Notes: a model not told the origin generated them from the sequence alone. Positions 19,067 to 28,746 are shown, counted from the stretch's first letter. The stretch: 64,000 nt of DNA from Phoenicibacter congonensis (GCF_900169485.1 NZ_LT821227.1:372001-436000), one strand, 5' to 3'. Made by a program: numbers and translations.

Positions 19067-21253
19067 ATGCGCAACATTTGGAAAATATTCAAATCTGATT
19101 TAAAGGCGTTAAACCAAAACGTCATCAGTGTCATTTTGACTGTGGGTCTTGTGATTATGCCTTCTATGTTCGTTTGGTATAACGTTTTGGCTTGCTGGGA
19201 TGTTTTTGGTCACACTGGTAATCTAAAGGTTGCAGTTGCGAACACCGATGAAGGATACAAAAGTGATTTGTTGCCAATTGAAGTGAACGTTGGAAATGAA
19301 GTCGTTAATGCTCTGCGCGGAAACGATCAAATGAAGTGGGTTTTTACAAGTGAAGAGAATGCAATCGATGGCGCTGCGGGTGGACGTTACTATGCTGCTC
19401 TAGTTATTCCAAAATCATTTAGTCAAGAAATGTTAACTTTTTACTCAAGCGATGCTGAGCGTGCTCCGATTCTTTACTATTCAAACGAGAAAAAAAGTGC
19501 TGTAGCACCCAAAGTTACCTCTCAAGGTGCTGACGAAATTTCATATCAAGTAAATAAAGTCTTCGCTAGCACTTTAAGTGAAGTGACAATTAATCTTCTC
19601 AACTCTGCGATAGATCTCACCGATGATGAGACGACAGCCGATAATATGTCAAAGCTTCTAACGAGAATTTCTGACGCGTCAGACAGCATGAAACAGCAAG
19701 CTACGTTACTTTCAAGTTTTATCGATTTGGTTAGTGCTTCGCAAGATTTAGTTCGTAGTTCTAAAACGCTTTTAGACGAAACTAAAGATTCTGTAAAAGA
19801 ACTTAACTCCGATTTTGATGGGAGTGATGAAACAATTTACACGCTTGCCTCAGCTTTAGAAACCACTACAGATTCGCTCACCCAATCAATCAATTCGATC
19901 ATTTCTAACTACCAAAACACTGCCGATTCAATCGATTCAGCTTTTGATAGCGGAAACTCTACAGCAGAGGACGTTGCAAAAAGCTTGACATCAAAAGCCG
20001 ACAGAATGGATAGTCTTGCAGATTCCTATGAGAAAGTCATTGATTCACTCCAAGCTATTAAAGACAAACTCCCCGCTGAGCAACAACCTGCTTTTGATCA
20101 GTTTGTTCAAGTTTTGCAAAGTAGCATCGATTTTCAAAGAACTGCTGCTGACACCATGCGATCTTCTGCCGAAGATGTTCGAAGTTCTAACTCAGCCGTG
20201 CAAGCGAAGCATGATGAAATTAAGTCGGTCGTAGACACAGCTGTTTCTTCACTAAGGGATGTTGAGACAACCTATAACTCAGACTTCAAGCCAAAACTAG
20301 AAGAGGTTACTTCCAGCGTAGCCGCGGTTTCTTCAAAGTTGCAAACGAATTATGAGAAGTTAAACAACATGGAAGATGCGCTTTCGAGTTCAATGACAGA
20401 TGCTGGTTCAAAACTTGTGAGTGCTAAAACAGCAGTCGAAAGTGCTGCGAGCGGGTTAAATGAAGCATCTGACAAGTTGACTTCAATGCACGATAAATTA
20501 GTGAGTGCAATGGAATCTGGCGGGATTCAGGAAGTAAAAGAGATTATTGGCAACAATCCAAGTCTTTTAGCGGAAAACATCTCGGCACCAGTTGGGATTG
20601 AGCGCGTTGCTGAATTCCCAGTTTCAAGCTTCGGGGCAGCAATGTCTCCACTTTATGCAACACTTGGCCTTTGGGTTGGATGTCTTCTTTCTGTCGTGCT
20701 AATCAAGGTTAATCCTTCTGCACAAACGATTAGTTCATGCAAGTGCAAGCCACGTTTATGTGAAATGTTCCTTGGACGCTTTGGAGTGTTTGCTGTGGTT
20801 GCACTTCTTCAGTCGACAGTGATTTCTCTTGGCAATTTGTTTTTTCTTGGCATTCAAGTTTCCAATCCATTTCTCTATGTCTTGTGTTTTTGGGTCGCGG
20901 GGCTAGTGTTTCAGTTCATTATGTACACGCTCGTTGCTACGTTTGGAAACGTTGGCAAAGCAATTGCAGTTTTGTTGTTGATTTTCCAAGTCACAGGAGC
21001 GGGCGGGTCATTCCCATTACAGCTGTTGCCTGAATATGCAACTGCCATTAATCCGTTCTTGCCAGCTTCATATGTCGTTAATGCTATGCGCGCCTCGATG
21101 ACTGGTCTATATCAATTTGATTATTGGATTTATCTTGGCAAGTTGCTTTTGTTCTTATTGCCAATGGCGTTAATCGGGCTTGTCTTTCGACGTCCATTCG
21201 TCAAAGCTAACGATAAATTCGTTGAATTGGTTGAAAAGTCAAAGCTAATTTAA
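19067..21253 (+). CDS. YhgE/Pip family membrane protein (short form)
   Basis: A 728-residue paralogue of the preceding gene, 12 bp downstream. It has the same architecture: an N-terminal helix, CWDVFGHTGNLKVAVANTDEGY, a coiled-coil region (about 180-500) and six C-terminal helices. It lacks the C-terminal extension of its neighbour. The pair may form a heteromeric envelope complex. No clear RBS precedes the ATG, so translational coupling is likely. The substrate or partner is not indicated. Confidence 0.85.
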   Translation: MRNIWKIFKSDLKALNQNVISVILTVGLVIMPSMFVWYNVLACWDVFGHTGNLKVAVANTDEGYKSDLLPIEVNVGNEVVNALRGNDQMKWVFTSEENAIDGAAGGRYYAALVIPKSFSQEMLTFYSSDAERAPILYYSNEKKSAVAPKVTSQGADEISYQVNKVFASTLSEVTINLLNSAIDLTDDETTADNMSKLLTRISDASDSMKQQATLLSSFIDLVSASQDLVRSSKTLLDETKDSVKELNSDFDGSDETIYTLASALETTTDSLTQSINSIISNYQNTADSIDSAFDSGNSTAEDVAKSLTSKADRMDSLADSYEKVIDSLQAIKDKLPAEQQPAFDQFVQVLQSSIDFQRTAADTMRSSAEDVRSSNSAVQAKHDEIKSVVDTAVSSLRDVETTYNSDFKPKLEEVTSSVAAVSSKLQTNYEKLNNMEDALSSSMTDAGSKLVSAKTAVESAASGLNEASDKLTSMHDKLVSAMESGGIQEVKEIIGNNPSLLAENISAPVGIERVAEFPVSSFGAAMSPLYATLGLWVGCLLSVVLIKVNPSAQTISSCKCKPRLCEMFLGRFGVFAVVALLQSTVISLGNLFFLGIQVSNPFLYVLCFWVAGLVFQFIMYTLVATFGNVGKAIAVLLLIFQVTGAGGSFPLQLLPEYATAINPFLPASYVVNAMRASMTGLYQFDYWIYLGKLLLFLLPMALIGLVFRRPFVKANDKFVELVEKSKLI

Positions 21254-21717
21254 ATACCTAAGGATTTAGCAATCTTGCGATTTGACTCGCCAGAAAAAGA
21301 TAATTCATTTGGAATTGTTTAGTTTTAAATTCCTTGGACTAACATCGTCGCAGGGTTTTTGTTTTTAAGATTTTCATTAGTCAATCAAATTTTGTCTGTC
21401 TCTTTTTAAATGAATCGGCGCTTTAGAGCGCATTTTTACTTTCCGTTAAAGCGTAAATTGAGGTTGTTTGTTGGAATTGTTGTGGGTGGATTGAGAGCAG
21501 AAAACTCTGAGTGGGATGTCAAGGATTGTTTGAGTGTGAATGTGCACGAGATTTGATGTCTGCAGGCTCTCTAAAGAACAACTGAAAAATCAACCTTTTT
21601 GAGAACGCTCGCGCACGAGTTGTCGAATTGTGCCAATTTTTAAAGTGCGAAAGATTTAAGAGAACCTGTCAAACGAATACAAACCAGAATTTTATGACTT
21701 AAGAGAATTAGAAATGG
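21254..21717. other. Intergenic stretch without a recognisable gene
   Basis: About 460 bp between the YhgE operon and tRNA-Ser. No credible coding frame, RNA gene or strong hairpin with a T run was seen. The sequence is AT-rich at first, with a slightly more GC-rich patch near 21600-21640. Confidence 0.5.
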
Positions 21718-21805
21718 CGGAGGAGTAGGGATTCGAACCCTAGATGGGCTTGTGGCCCATACTCACTTAGCAGGCGAGCACCTTCGGCCTCTCGGTCACT
21801 CCTCC
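21718..21805 (-). tRNA. tRNA-Ser (anticodon GCT)
   Basis: An 88-nt class II tRNA with acceptor arms GGAGGAG and CTCCTCC, a long variable arm and the T-loop GGTTCGAATCC. The anticodon loop CTGCTAA gives GCT, reading AGC/AGT serine codons. CCA is not encoded. Confidence 0.96.
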
Positions 21806-21847
21806 ACAACAGGAATATATTGTATCTTATGATTTGCTTTTTATGCG

Positions 21848-22210
21848 CTAAGAGTTTTTGTGTCCGAATAAGTTTGAAAAATCTACACGTTTCCAGCGGT
21901 AGCCTGGCCTGTTCTTTAAAAACCTCATTTTACAAATTTGCGCGATGCCTGCGGTCAGCGCACAAATCGCAGCCATACACCCGGCAAGTTCTATGACTGC
22001 CATGTTGTGGTCAACAACCGCATAAAGAGTTATTAACAACAGGAAAGCACCTGCCACGACGTTTGTGAAGAGAAAATATTTAATGAGAACTTCTTTAGCA
22101 ATTGTGTTGGATTTTCTGTTTTCAAGCATTTTGTAGCCAATAAAGCCGAGCAACACTAGTGCTATCTCTAGAGGCATGAGCCTGAATATCATTACAATTA
22201 TTCTTCCCAT
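21848..22210 (-). CDS. Small membrane protein of unknown function
   Basis: A 120-residue protein with three predicted membrane helices (about residues 10-27, 45-66 and 73-93) and a basic tail with NRPGYRWKRVDFSNLFGHK. I do not recognise the family. The hydrophobic/polar layout and the positive inner loops look genuinely protein-like. It sits just upstream of tRNA-Ser on the same strand and diverges from the methyltransferase gene. Confidence 0.65.
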   Translation of the reverse strand: MGRIIVMIFRLMPLEIALVLLGFIGYKMLENRKSNTIAKEVLIKYFLFTNVVAGAFLLLITLYAVVDHNMAVIELAGCMAAICALTAGIAQICKMRFLKNRPGYRWKRVDFSNLFGHKNS

Positions 22211-22324
22211 ATAAACATTTTAGTAAAATTTAATGACTGAACAAAGAATGGCTTGCTTTTGCCTAAATAAGTTTTAACAAGCACGCAGTTTGCCTTTTAG
22301 GTTGCTCAACTAAACGAATGGTAA

Positions 22325-23071
22325 ATGAATAAACAATCACAAAAAAAATGCATAGAACTAACCTCATCGTTTTATTCTGAAACTGCTTCCTCATTTTCGG
22401 AGACTAGGGATCATCCTTGGTGCGGCTGGCAGAGAGTTCTTTCTTCTATTCAGCTCCCCGTGCACACGCGTGTGCTAGATGTTGCCTGTGGAAACATGAG
22501 ATTTGAAAAGTTCTTGCACAATGAGGGCATCTCAGTTGAGGAGATTTTGTGCCTCGACAACTGTTCTGACCTGAAGCCTTGTGACCTTCCAAACAAAACA
22601 AGGTTTTTAAACATAGACTTGTCGTGTGATGAAGCATTCGATTCTTTACCCAAAAAATTCTTCGATCTTGTGGTTTCGTTTGGTTTTTTTCATCACATTC
22701 CCGCTCATCCACAACGAAAAGACTTTTTGTCTAAGTTGATAGATGCTACAAAACCAGGTGGCTACATCGCTGTTTCTTTCTGGCAGTTTATGAAAGATCA
22801 AAGAATTGCGAATAAGGCACAAACCATCACTCCGCTAGTTGCCCAAATGCACTCAATTTCGCTTGACCATGACGATTATTTCCTATCTTGGAAAAATCGA
22901 GACGATGTTTTTAGATATTGCCACAATTTCTCAGACGAAGAGATTCAGTCATTTTCAGAGCAGTTTTCAGATAAAGTGACTCTAGTTTCTGATTTTTCGG
23001 AAGATGGAAAATGTCACAATTTGAATCGCTATTTGACATTTCAGAGAAAGGCTAGCGCATGTTTGAACTAA
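22325..23071 (+). CDS. Class I SAM-dependent methyltransferase
   Basis: A 248-residue methyltransferase with motif I VLDVACGNMRF at about residue 50. A motif IV-like DLVVSFGFFHHIP (about 118-130) and PGGYIAVSFW follow. The arrangement resembles Trm9/ABH8-type tRNA wobble-uridine methyltransferases, but this is a loose match. Its 3' end overlaps queD by 13 bases, so the two are translationally coupled. Given that, a tRNA-modification role is a reasonable guess. Confidence 0.78.
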   Translation: MNKQSQKKCIELTSSFYSETASSFSETRDHPWCGWQRVLSSIQLPVHTRVLDVACGNMRFEKFLHNEGISVEEILCLDNCSDLKPCDLPNKTRFLNIDLSCDEAFDSLPKKFFDLVVSFGFFHHIPAHPQRKDFLSKLIDATKPGGYIAVSFWQFMKDQRIANKAQTITPLVAQMHSISLDHDDYFLSWKNRDDVFRYCHNFSDEEIQSFSEQFSDKVTLVSDFSEDGKCHNLNRYLTFQRKASACLN

Positions 23072-23475
23072 CGACCGATGCCTATTTTGACTCCGCGCAT
23101 TTTCTTGCTGATTATCATGGAAAGTGTGAAAACCTGCATGGTCATCGTTGGAAGGTGACAGTGGGAATTTTGGGTGATTTGGGGACGAGAGGAACAGAGC
23201 GTGACATGGTTTGCGATTTTGGGTCTTTTAAAAAAACTGTTCGTCGCATCGTGGAGCAGTTTGATCACACATTTCTCATAGAGGAAGGCACGCTAAAGCC
23301 TGTAACTATTTCTGCTTTGGAAAGCGAAGGCTTTTCTTTAAAGATATTGCCCTTTCGCACCACCGCAGAAAACCTTGCTCGCTACTTTTTTGATGCATTG
23401 GAAGAAGAGGGGCTCAGTGTTTCGTTTGTTGAAGTTGCCGAAACTCCCAACAATAGAGCACGATATTCAGCATAG
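23059..23475 (+). CDS. queD: 6-carboxytetrahydropterin synthase (QueD/PTPS family)
   Basis: A 138-residue enzyme that converts dihydroneopterin triphosphate to 6-carboxytetrahydropterin in queuosine/7-deazapurine synthesis. Zinc ligands are visible as His in FDSAHFL and the HGH of CENLHGHRW; the catalytic Cys is in the same motif. The later DHTFL and EVAETPNNRARY motifs match the family. It overlaps the upstream methyltransferase gene. queC, queE and queF are not in the window. A general PTPS-like role cannot be fully excluded. Confidence 0.88.
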   Translation: MFELTTDAYFDSAHFLADYHGKCENLHGHRWKVTVGILGDLGTRGTERDMVCDFGSFKKTVRRIVEQFDHTFLIEEGTLKPVTISALESEGFSLKILPFRTTAENLARYFFDALEEEGLSVSFVEVAETPNNRARYSA

Positions 23476-23599
23476 GTTTATGCATTTAAAGTCGTCCGTT
23501 TTTCGCGCATGCAAAATAGATTCGTTGCCTTAAAGATATTTTTTAAGATACGACGCAAAATAGAATGTCACATTTAGAAATTGTGAATGAAGTCACAAG

Positions 23600-24061
23600 A
23601 TGGAATTATTAAGAAACAAACAATCAAAGAAGAAATTAACTGGACTCGAGATTGCAAATAATGCACTGGTTTTAGTTGGCATTATCGCGTTTGTGGTGCT
23701 TGTTTTTTATTGCATTGTCACAGATGTTTGGCTAGCTGTAAAAATAGTTGTCGTCTGCACAGTTTCTTTTGTTGCGGTGACAATCTTCCGAAAGATATTG
23801 AATGTCCAAAGACCGCAAGTCGAGGGTGCAATTTATGACAAAAAAACTGGTGAGTCGTTTCCAAGCCGACACACTTTTTCGATGATGATGATTGGTCTTT
23901 CTTGGTTAAATGTAAATTTTTTGGCAGGAATGATTATCTGTGGTTTGACTTTCGTTCTGGGGGGAATTCGCATAGCGATGGGAGCACATAAAATGGGAGA
24001 TATTTATGGCGCTATTCTTATCGCGATAACATGTGCTGTGGCTGGTTACTTTTTTCTTTGA
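23600..24061 (+). CDS. PAP2 family membrane phosphatase
   Basis: A 153-residue phosphatase with four or five helices. Acid-phosphatase signature elements are visible: RPQVEG (first motif, shortened), FPSRHTFS (PSRH) and GIRIAMGAHKMGDIYGA, which supplies the final Arg and His. It probably dephosphorylates a lipid such as phosphatidic acid or undecaprenyl diphosphate. It stands alone upstream of the glycine riboswitch. Confidence 0.82.
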   Translation: MELLRNKQSKKKLTGLEIANNALVLVGIIAFVVLVFYCIVTDVWLAVKIVVVCTVSFVAVTIFRKILNVQRPQVEGAIYDKKTGESFPSRHTFSMMMIGLSWLNVNFLAGMIICGLTFVLGGIRIAMGAHKMGDIYGAILIAITCAVAGYFFL

Positions 24062-24164
24062 GCGCGTTTAATTACCAGCTAGAAGGCCATTTTTCTTAAA
24101 TTTTCCAATGATTTTTCGAGCCATTTGTGCTATAAAAGAGACAGGCAATAACAGGTGGGTTAAG

Positions 24165-24252
24165 ACTTCAACAGAGAGAGTTCGACTCTGCAGTGAACCG
24201 CCGAAGAGGCAAGGCCGTTAGGCTCAAACTTTCAGGCAAAAGGATGTTGAAA
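24165..24252 (+). promoter_or_regulatory. Glycine riboswitch (single aptamer)
   Basis: The outer stem pairs TTCAACA (24167-24173) with TGTTGAA (24245-24251). Inside are the conserved GAGAG, CCGAAGAGGCAAGGC and TCAGGCAAAAGGA elements of a glycine aptamer. Only one full aptamer is present. A -10-like TATAAA lies near 24131. It is followed by a terminator and then grdX-grdE-grdB. In this setting glycine binding would be expected to permit read-through into the glycine reductase genes. Confidence 0.9.
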
Positions 24253-24291
24253 ATCGCCACACTCTGAAGATTCGGGACTCGAATCAACTGA

Positions 24292-24339
24292 GACGACTTT
24301 AGGACAAGCGGAGGGGCTTGCGTTTGGGGTCGTCTTTTT
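24292..24339 (+). terminator. Riboswitch-controlled terminator before grdX
   Basis: GACGAC (24292) pairs with GTCGTC (24329), with an inner CAAGC/GCTTG stem, followed by TTTTT. The sequence between aptamer and terminator could compete with its 5' arm, forming the expression platform. Confidence 0.85.
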
Positions 24340-24411
24340 GTTTTCTTAGACCTCATTTCCTAAAGGCCTGTTGCAGATTGCAAGGTTTGCTAATTCTAAG
24401 GGGATTTGAGG

Positions 24412-24786
24412 ATGAAGTTCAAAATCGTTACAAACAATCCGATGGTTCGCGACCATTATCAGGATGATTTTGAAGTTATGTTTCTTGATTGTTCCATTAA
24501 AGAAGTTATGCAGACCGTGCGCGATTTGTGCGCTGAGGGTTATCAATTGCTAACTCATCCTCTAAGTGGAAGCGTTAAACCTGGTGAGACACCTTATAAA
24601 TCGGTGTTGATATCACAGCAAAAAGGCCAGACTGACGCTGACGGATTTAGGCTAGCCGAGAGTGCGATGAGTGCATGTGATAAATTCTCGCAGATGCACA
24701 AAGAGTGGAGTCCGAGTGTACTCGATGATTTTCAACTCGTCGATTACACGCTAATTAGCAGCGGCATCGAAAGTGCAGTTGCTTAG
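24412..24786 (+). CDS. grdX: GrdX protein
   Basis: A 124-residue small protein found at the head of many glycine and betaine reductase loci; its biochemical role is not established. The N terminus KFKIVTNNPMV and the motif THPLSGSVKPGETPYKSVLIS are typical. ATG at 24412 is preferred, eight bases after AAGGGG. It is the first gene behind the glycine riboswitch and ends 17 bp before grdE. Confidence 0.88.
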   Translation: MKFKIVTNNPMVRDHYQDDFEVMFLDCSIKEVMQTVRDLCAEGYQLLTHPLSGSVKPGETPYKSVLISQQKGQTDADGFRLAESAMSACDKFSQMHKEWSPSVLDDFQLVDYTLISSGIESAVA

Positions 24787-24803
24787 TAAGAGGAGGTAGA
24801 ACC

Positions 24804-26084
24804 TTGAAGTTAGAGATGGGGTACATTCACATTAATGACGTCGTTTTGGGGAACGAGTCAAAAATTGAGAATGGCGTTCTCACAGTTGACGTTCAGGCCA
24901 TCAAAGATCTCATCCTGGAAGATGAGCATCTGAAAGATGTCAGCCTTGATGTTGCACATCCTGGAGAGTCAACCAGAATCACGCCAGTTAAGGATGTAAT
25001 TGAGCCTCGCGTAAAGGTTGATGGACCAGGCGGAATCTTCCCTGGTGTTATCTCAAAAGTTGATACAGTTGGTAGTGGAAAAACATATGCTCTTAAAGGC
25101 ATGAGCGTAATGACAGCTGGCAAAATTGTTGGTTTCCAAGAGGGAATCATCGACATGAGCGGCCCAGGTGCAGATTACACACCTTTCTCAAAGCTCATCA
25201 ATCTTGTTCTTGTAATTGAGCCAGTTGAGGGAATTAAACAGCATCAATATGAGCAGGCAGTGCGTTTCGCTGGATTTAAGACAGCAACATATATTGGTGA
25301 ACTTGCACGTGAACTCACTCCTGATGAGACACGCGTTTATGAGACACCAACACTCATGGAAGGCGCAAAGATGTATCCAGATCTTCCACGTGTTGCTTAT
25401 GTACAAATGCTCCAGTCACAGGGTCTTCTACATGACACCTATGTTTATGGCGTAGACGCAAAGCAAATCGTCCCAACAATCCTCTATCCAACCGAGATTA
25501 TGGATGGCGCAATCGTATCTGGCAACTGTGTGTCAGCTTGCGATAAGAACCCAACATATGTTCACATGAACAACCCAGTTGTGCATGACCTCTATGATCA
25601 GCATGGCAAAACAATTAACTTCGTTGGCCACATCATCACAAACGAGAATGTTTATTTGGCTGACAAAATGCGTTCTAGCGACTGGACAGCTAAACTTTGC
25701 CGTTATCTCGATCTTGATGGCATTGTTCTTTCACAGGAAGGCTTCGGCAATCCAGACACTGACCTCATCATGAACGCAAAGAAGATTGAAACTGTTGGCG
25801 TAAAGACAGTAATCATCACTGACGAATATGCTGGACGTGATGGAAAATCGCAATCTCTTGCTGACGCTGACCCTCTGGCAAACGCTGTTGTTACTGGCGG
25901 CAACGCTAATCAGCTCATTACTCTTCCAAAGATGGACAAAGTTATTGGAACACTCGAATATGTAACAAAGATTGCTGGTGGTTCTGACCAAACTGTCCAG
26001 GCTGACGGTTCTTTGGAAGTTGAGATTCAAGCAATTACAGGCGCAACCAATGAGACAGGCTTCAACCTGTTGAGCGCAAGATAA
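24804..26084 (+). CDS. grdE: Glycine reductase component B proprotein GrdE
   Basis: A 426-residue proprotein of the substrate-binding component B. Self-cleavage before Cys242, in SGNCVSACDK, should produce a 25-kDa and a 22-kDa subunit, the latter with an N-terminal carbonyl (pyruvoyl) group that binds glycine as a Schiff base. Cleavage at Cys242 is the position known for this family. The start is a TTG seven bases after AGGAGG, giving MKLEMGYIHINDV, which matches the family N terminus. It has no internal TGA. Confidence 0.95.
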   Translation: MKLEMGYIHINDVVLGNESKIENGVLTVDVQAIKDLILEDEHLKDVSLDVAHPGESTRITPVKDVIEPRVKVDGPGGIFPGVISKVDTVGSGKTYALKGMSVMTAGKIVGFQEGIIDMSGPGADYTPFSKLINLVLVIEPVEGIKQHQYEQAVRFAGFKTATYIGELARELTPDETRVYETPTLMEGAKMYPDLPRVAYVQMLQSQGLLHDTYVYGVDAKQIVPTILYPTEIMDGAIVSGNCVSACDKNPTYVHMNNPVVHDLYDQHGKTINFVGHIITNENVYLADKMRSSDWTAKLCRYLDLDGIVLSQEGFGNPDTDLIMNAKKIETVGVKTVIITDEYAGRDGKSQSLADADPLANAVVTGGNANQLITLPKMDKVIGTLEYVTKIAGGSDQTVQADGSLEVEIQAITGATNETGFNLLSAR

Positions 26085-26099
26085 GGAGGGGGAAGAAAG

Positions 26100-27410
26100 A
26101 TGGCTGAATTAAAGGCAGTACATTACATCAACCAGTTCTTCGCTAACATTGGTGGCGAGGAGAAAGCTGATATTCCAGTAGAATTCCATGATGGCGAGGT
26201 TATGGGACCTGGCATGGCATTCAAGGCAGCTTTTGGCGACGACATGGAAATCGTTTCAACAATTGTTTGTGGCGACTCCTACTTCGCTGAGAACATCGAT
26301 GCAGTAAAAGAGCAGATTCTTGCTAAAGTTAAGGAACTTAACCCAGACGTATTCATCGCAGGCCCTGCATTTAACGCAGGTCGTTATGGCGTAGCTTGCG
26401 GCACTATTGCAGATGCTGTTAAGCAAGAGCTTGGCATTCCAGTCGTTTCAGGCATGTATGAGGAGAATCCTGGCGCTGATATGTTCAAGACAAAAATCTA
26501 CATTGTTCCAACAAAGAACAGTGCTGCTGGCATGCGTGATGCTGTTAAATACATGGCACCTCTTGCTCTCAAACTTGCTCGCAAAGAGGAAATTGGCGTT
26601 TCGAGCAAAGAACACTACATGCCAAATGGCATTCGCGTAAACTTCTTCGAGGAAGAGCGTGGATCAAAGCGTGCAGTTGACATGCTGTTGAAAAAACTTG
26701 CTGACAAGCCATTTACTACTGAATATCCAATGCCTACATTTGACCGCGTTGCGCCAAATCCTGCAGTTAAGGATATGAAGCATGCAAAGATTGCTCTCTG
26801 CACTTCAGGTGGCATCGTACCAAAAGGTAATCCAGATCACATTGAAGCATCAAATGCTACTCGTTATGGTGAGTATGACATCGCTGGTGTAGAAGATCTC
26901 ACTTCTGATGCATGGGAGACAGCACACGGTGGCTATGACCCTGTTTATGCAAATGAGGATCCTGATCGTGTTCTCCCTGTTGACGTTTTGCGCGACATGG
27001 AAAAAGCTGGAGAAATTGGTGAACTTCATCACCTTTTCTACACTACAGTTGGCAACGGAACCGCTGTCAAATCAGCTGCTGCATTTGCCAAAGAATACAG
27101 CAAAAAACTGCTCGCTGATGGTGTCGATGCTGTTATAATGACTTCAACTTGAGGTACTTGCACTCGTTGCGGTGCAACGATGGTTAAAGAAATTGAACGT
27201 GCTGGAATCCCAGTTGTTCACATGTGCACAGTTACCCCAATTTCGATGACTGTTGGTGCGAACAGAATCGTGCCTACAATCGCGATTCCTCATCCATTGG
27301 GTGATCCTTCACTCGATCCTGATGAGGAGAAGGCACTGCGTCGTGGACTGGTAGAAAAAGCTATCAAAGCTCTTGAAACCGAGGTTGACGACCAAACAAT
27401 TTTTGAGTAA
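26100..27410 (+). CDS. grdB: Glycine reductase component B selenoprotein GrdB
   Basis: A 436-residue selenoprotein subunit that forms the substrate-specific component with processed GrdE. The in-frame TGA at 27150-27152 encodes selenocysteine 351 in the motif U-GT-C-TR-C (UxxCxxC). The reading frame continues unbroken for 86 more residues to TAA, with the family C terminus CTVTPISMTVGANRIVPTI. Ordinary gene calling would split it in two at 27152. Directly downstream of the TGA should lie a SECIS hairpin. It follows grdE by 15 bp with GGAGGGGG as RBS. Confidence 0.96.
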
Positions 27411-27449
27411 GAGGAAAAGCCTCTTACATGAGTGAAAAGGAGTTGTAAG

Positions 27450-28391
27450 TTGAGCAAGGTTTATGACGTTATCATTTTGGGTGGTGGTCCTGCTGGACTG
27501 GCTGCAGGTCTTTATTGCGGTCGTAGCTGCCTAGACACTCTCTTGATTGAGCGTGGGCAAGATGGTGGCCAAATTGCAATCACAGACGACATTGAGAACT
27601 ACCCTGGCCAAGAGGTTGAGGGCGAGAGTGGTCCAAGCCTTATCAAACGCTTCACAGAGCAAGTAGCTAAGTTTGGAGCCGAAAGACTTTCTGCAAACGT
27701 TACTAAAGTTGACTTCAGCGGAGAGACAAAGAAGTTCTATTGTGGTGATGACTGTTATGAGGCAAAAGCAGCAATCGTTGCTCCAGGTGCTTTCCCTAAA
27801 CCAATTGGTTGCAAAGGCGAAGGCGACTATGTAGGAAAAGGCGTTTCCTATTGCGCAACTTGCGACGCAAACTTCTTCGAAGATTTCGAGGTCTTTGTTG
27901 TCGGTGGTGGAGACAGTGCTGTTGAAGAGGCAATGTATCTCACTAAATTTGCTCGTAAGGTACATTTGATTCATCGTCGTGATGAGCTTCGCGCTGCAAA
28001 ATCTATTCAAGAAAAGGCATTCGCTAATGAAAAACTTGATATAATGTGGAACACTGTTGTCAAGGAAATCGGCGGCGAACCATTCCTCAACTGGATGATT
28101 GTAGAAGATACAGTCACTGGTGAGCAAAGAAAGATTGAAGCGGACGAAGAAGACGGCCTGTTTGGTCTCTTTGGATTTGTCGGCTTCTGCCCAAGAAGTG
28201 ACCTCTTCGAGGGAATTCTCGACATCGAGAATGGCTACATCCTCACCGATGACAACATGAAGACGAACATTCCTGGTGTTTTTGCAGCAGGTGACGTTCG
28301 CAAGAAGCCACTCCGTCAGGTAGTTACAGCTGCTTCGGATGGCGCAATTGCAGCAACTCAGGCAGAGAAATACCTGAACGAGATTGCTTAA
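27450..28391 (+). CDS. trxB: Thioredoxin reductase (glycine reductase-linked)
   Basis: A 313-residue NADPH/FAD-dependent thioredoxin reductase. It has the FAD site GGGPAGLAAGLYCGR, the redox-active CATC at C135/C138 and the NADPH motif GGGDSAVEEA. The C-terminal FAAGDVRKKPLRQVVTAASDGAIAA is canonical. TTG at 27450, seven bases after AAGGAG, is chosen over the GTG at 27432, which precedes that site. It is embedded among grd genes, so its role is electron delivery to glycine reductase through the next gene. Confidence 0.94.
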   Translation: MSKVYDVIILGGGPAGLAAGLYCGRSCLDTLLIERGQDGGQIAITDDIENYPGQEVEGESGPSLIKRFTEQVAKFGAERLSANVTKVDFSGETKKFYCGDDCYEAKAAIVAPGAFPKPIGCKGEGDYVGKGVSYCATCDANFFEDFEVFVVGGGDSAVEEAMYLTKFARKVHLIHRRDELRAAKSIQEKAFANEKLDIMWNTVVKEIGGEPFLNWMIVEDTVTGEQRKIEADEEDGLFGLFGFVGFCPRSDLFEGILDIENGYILTDDNMKTNIPGVFAAGDVRKKPLRQVVTAASDGAIAATQAEKYLNEIA

Positions 28392-28428
28392 ATAAACTGA
28401 CCTTGATTATTTCGAAAGGAGGGAAATA

Positions 28429-28746
28429 ATGTTAGATGTAGATAAGAACACATTTGAGGACGAAGTGTTGAAGGCAGACGGATACGTGCTCGTTGACTTC
28501 TATGGCGACGGTTGCGTTCCTTGCGCAGCATTGATGCCTCACATTCATGCTTTCGCAGATGTTTACGGCGATAAGATCAAGTTCACAAGCCTTAACACAA
28601 CAAAGGCTCGTCGTCTTGCAATCGCTCAAGGCATCCTTGGACTTCCAGTTATTGCGATCTACAAAGATGGCGAGAAGATTGACGAGGTTGTGAAAGAAGG
28701 CGCTACAAAAGAGAGCGTCGAAGAGATGATCAAGAAATACTACTAA
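28429..28746 (+). CDS. trxA: Atypical thioredoxin of the glycine reductase system
   Basis: A 105-residue thioredoxin. The active site is GCVPC (C29, C32) instead of the usual WCGPC. That variant is characteristic of thioredoxins dedicated to glycine reductase in amino-acid fermenters. The cis-proline is present in GLPVIAIY. A strong AAAGGAGGG precedes the ATG. It should pass electrons from TrxB to the selenoprotein GrdA. Confidence 0.94.
   Translation: MLDVDKNTFEDEVLKADGYVLVDFYGDGCVPCAALMPHIHAFADVYGDKIKFTSLNTTKARRLAIAQGILGLPVIAIYKDGEKIDEVVKEGATKESVEEMIKKYY

Noticed and set aside
24253-24291. Second glycine aptamer
   Set aside because: The conserved AGGCAAAAGGA core is not repeated; the stretch is better explained as the antiterminator region.
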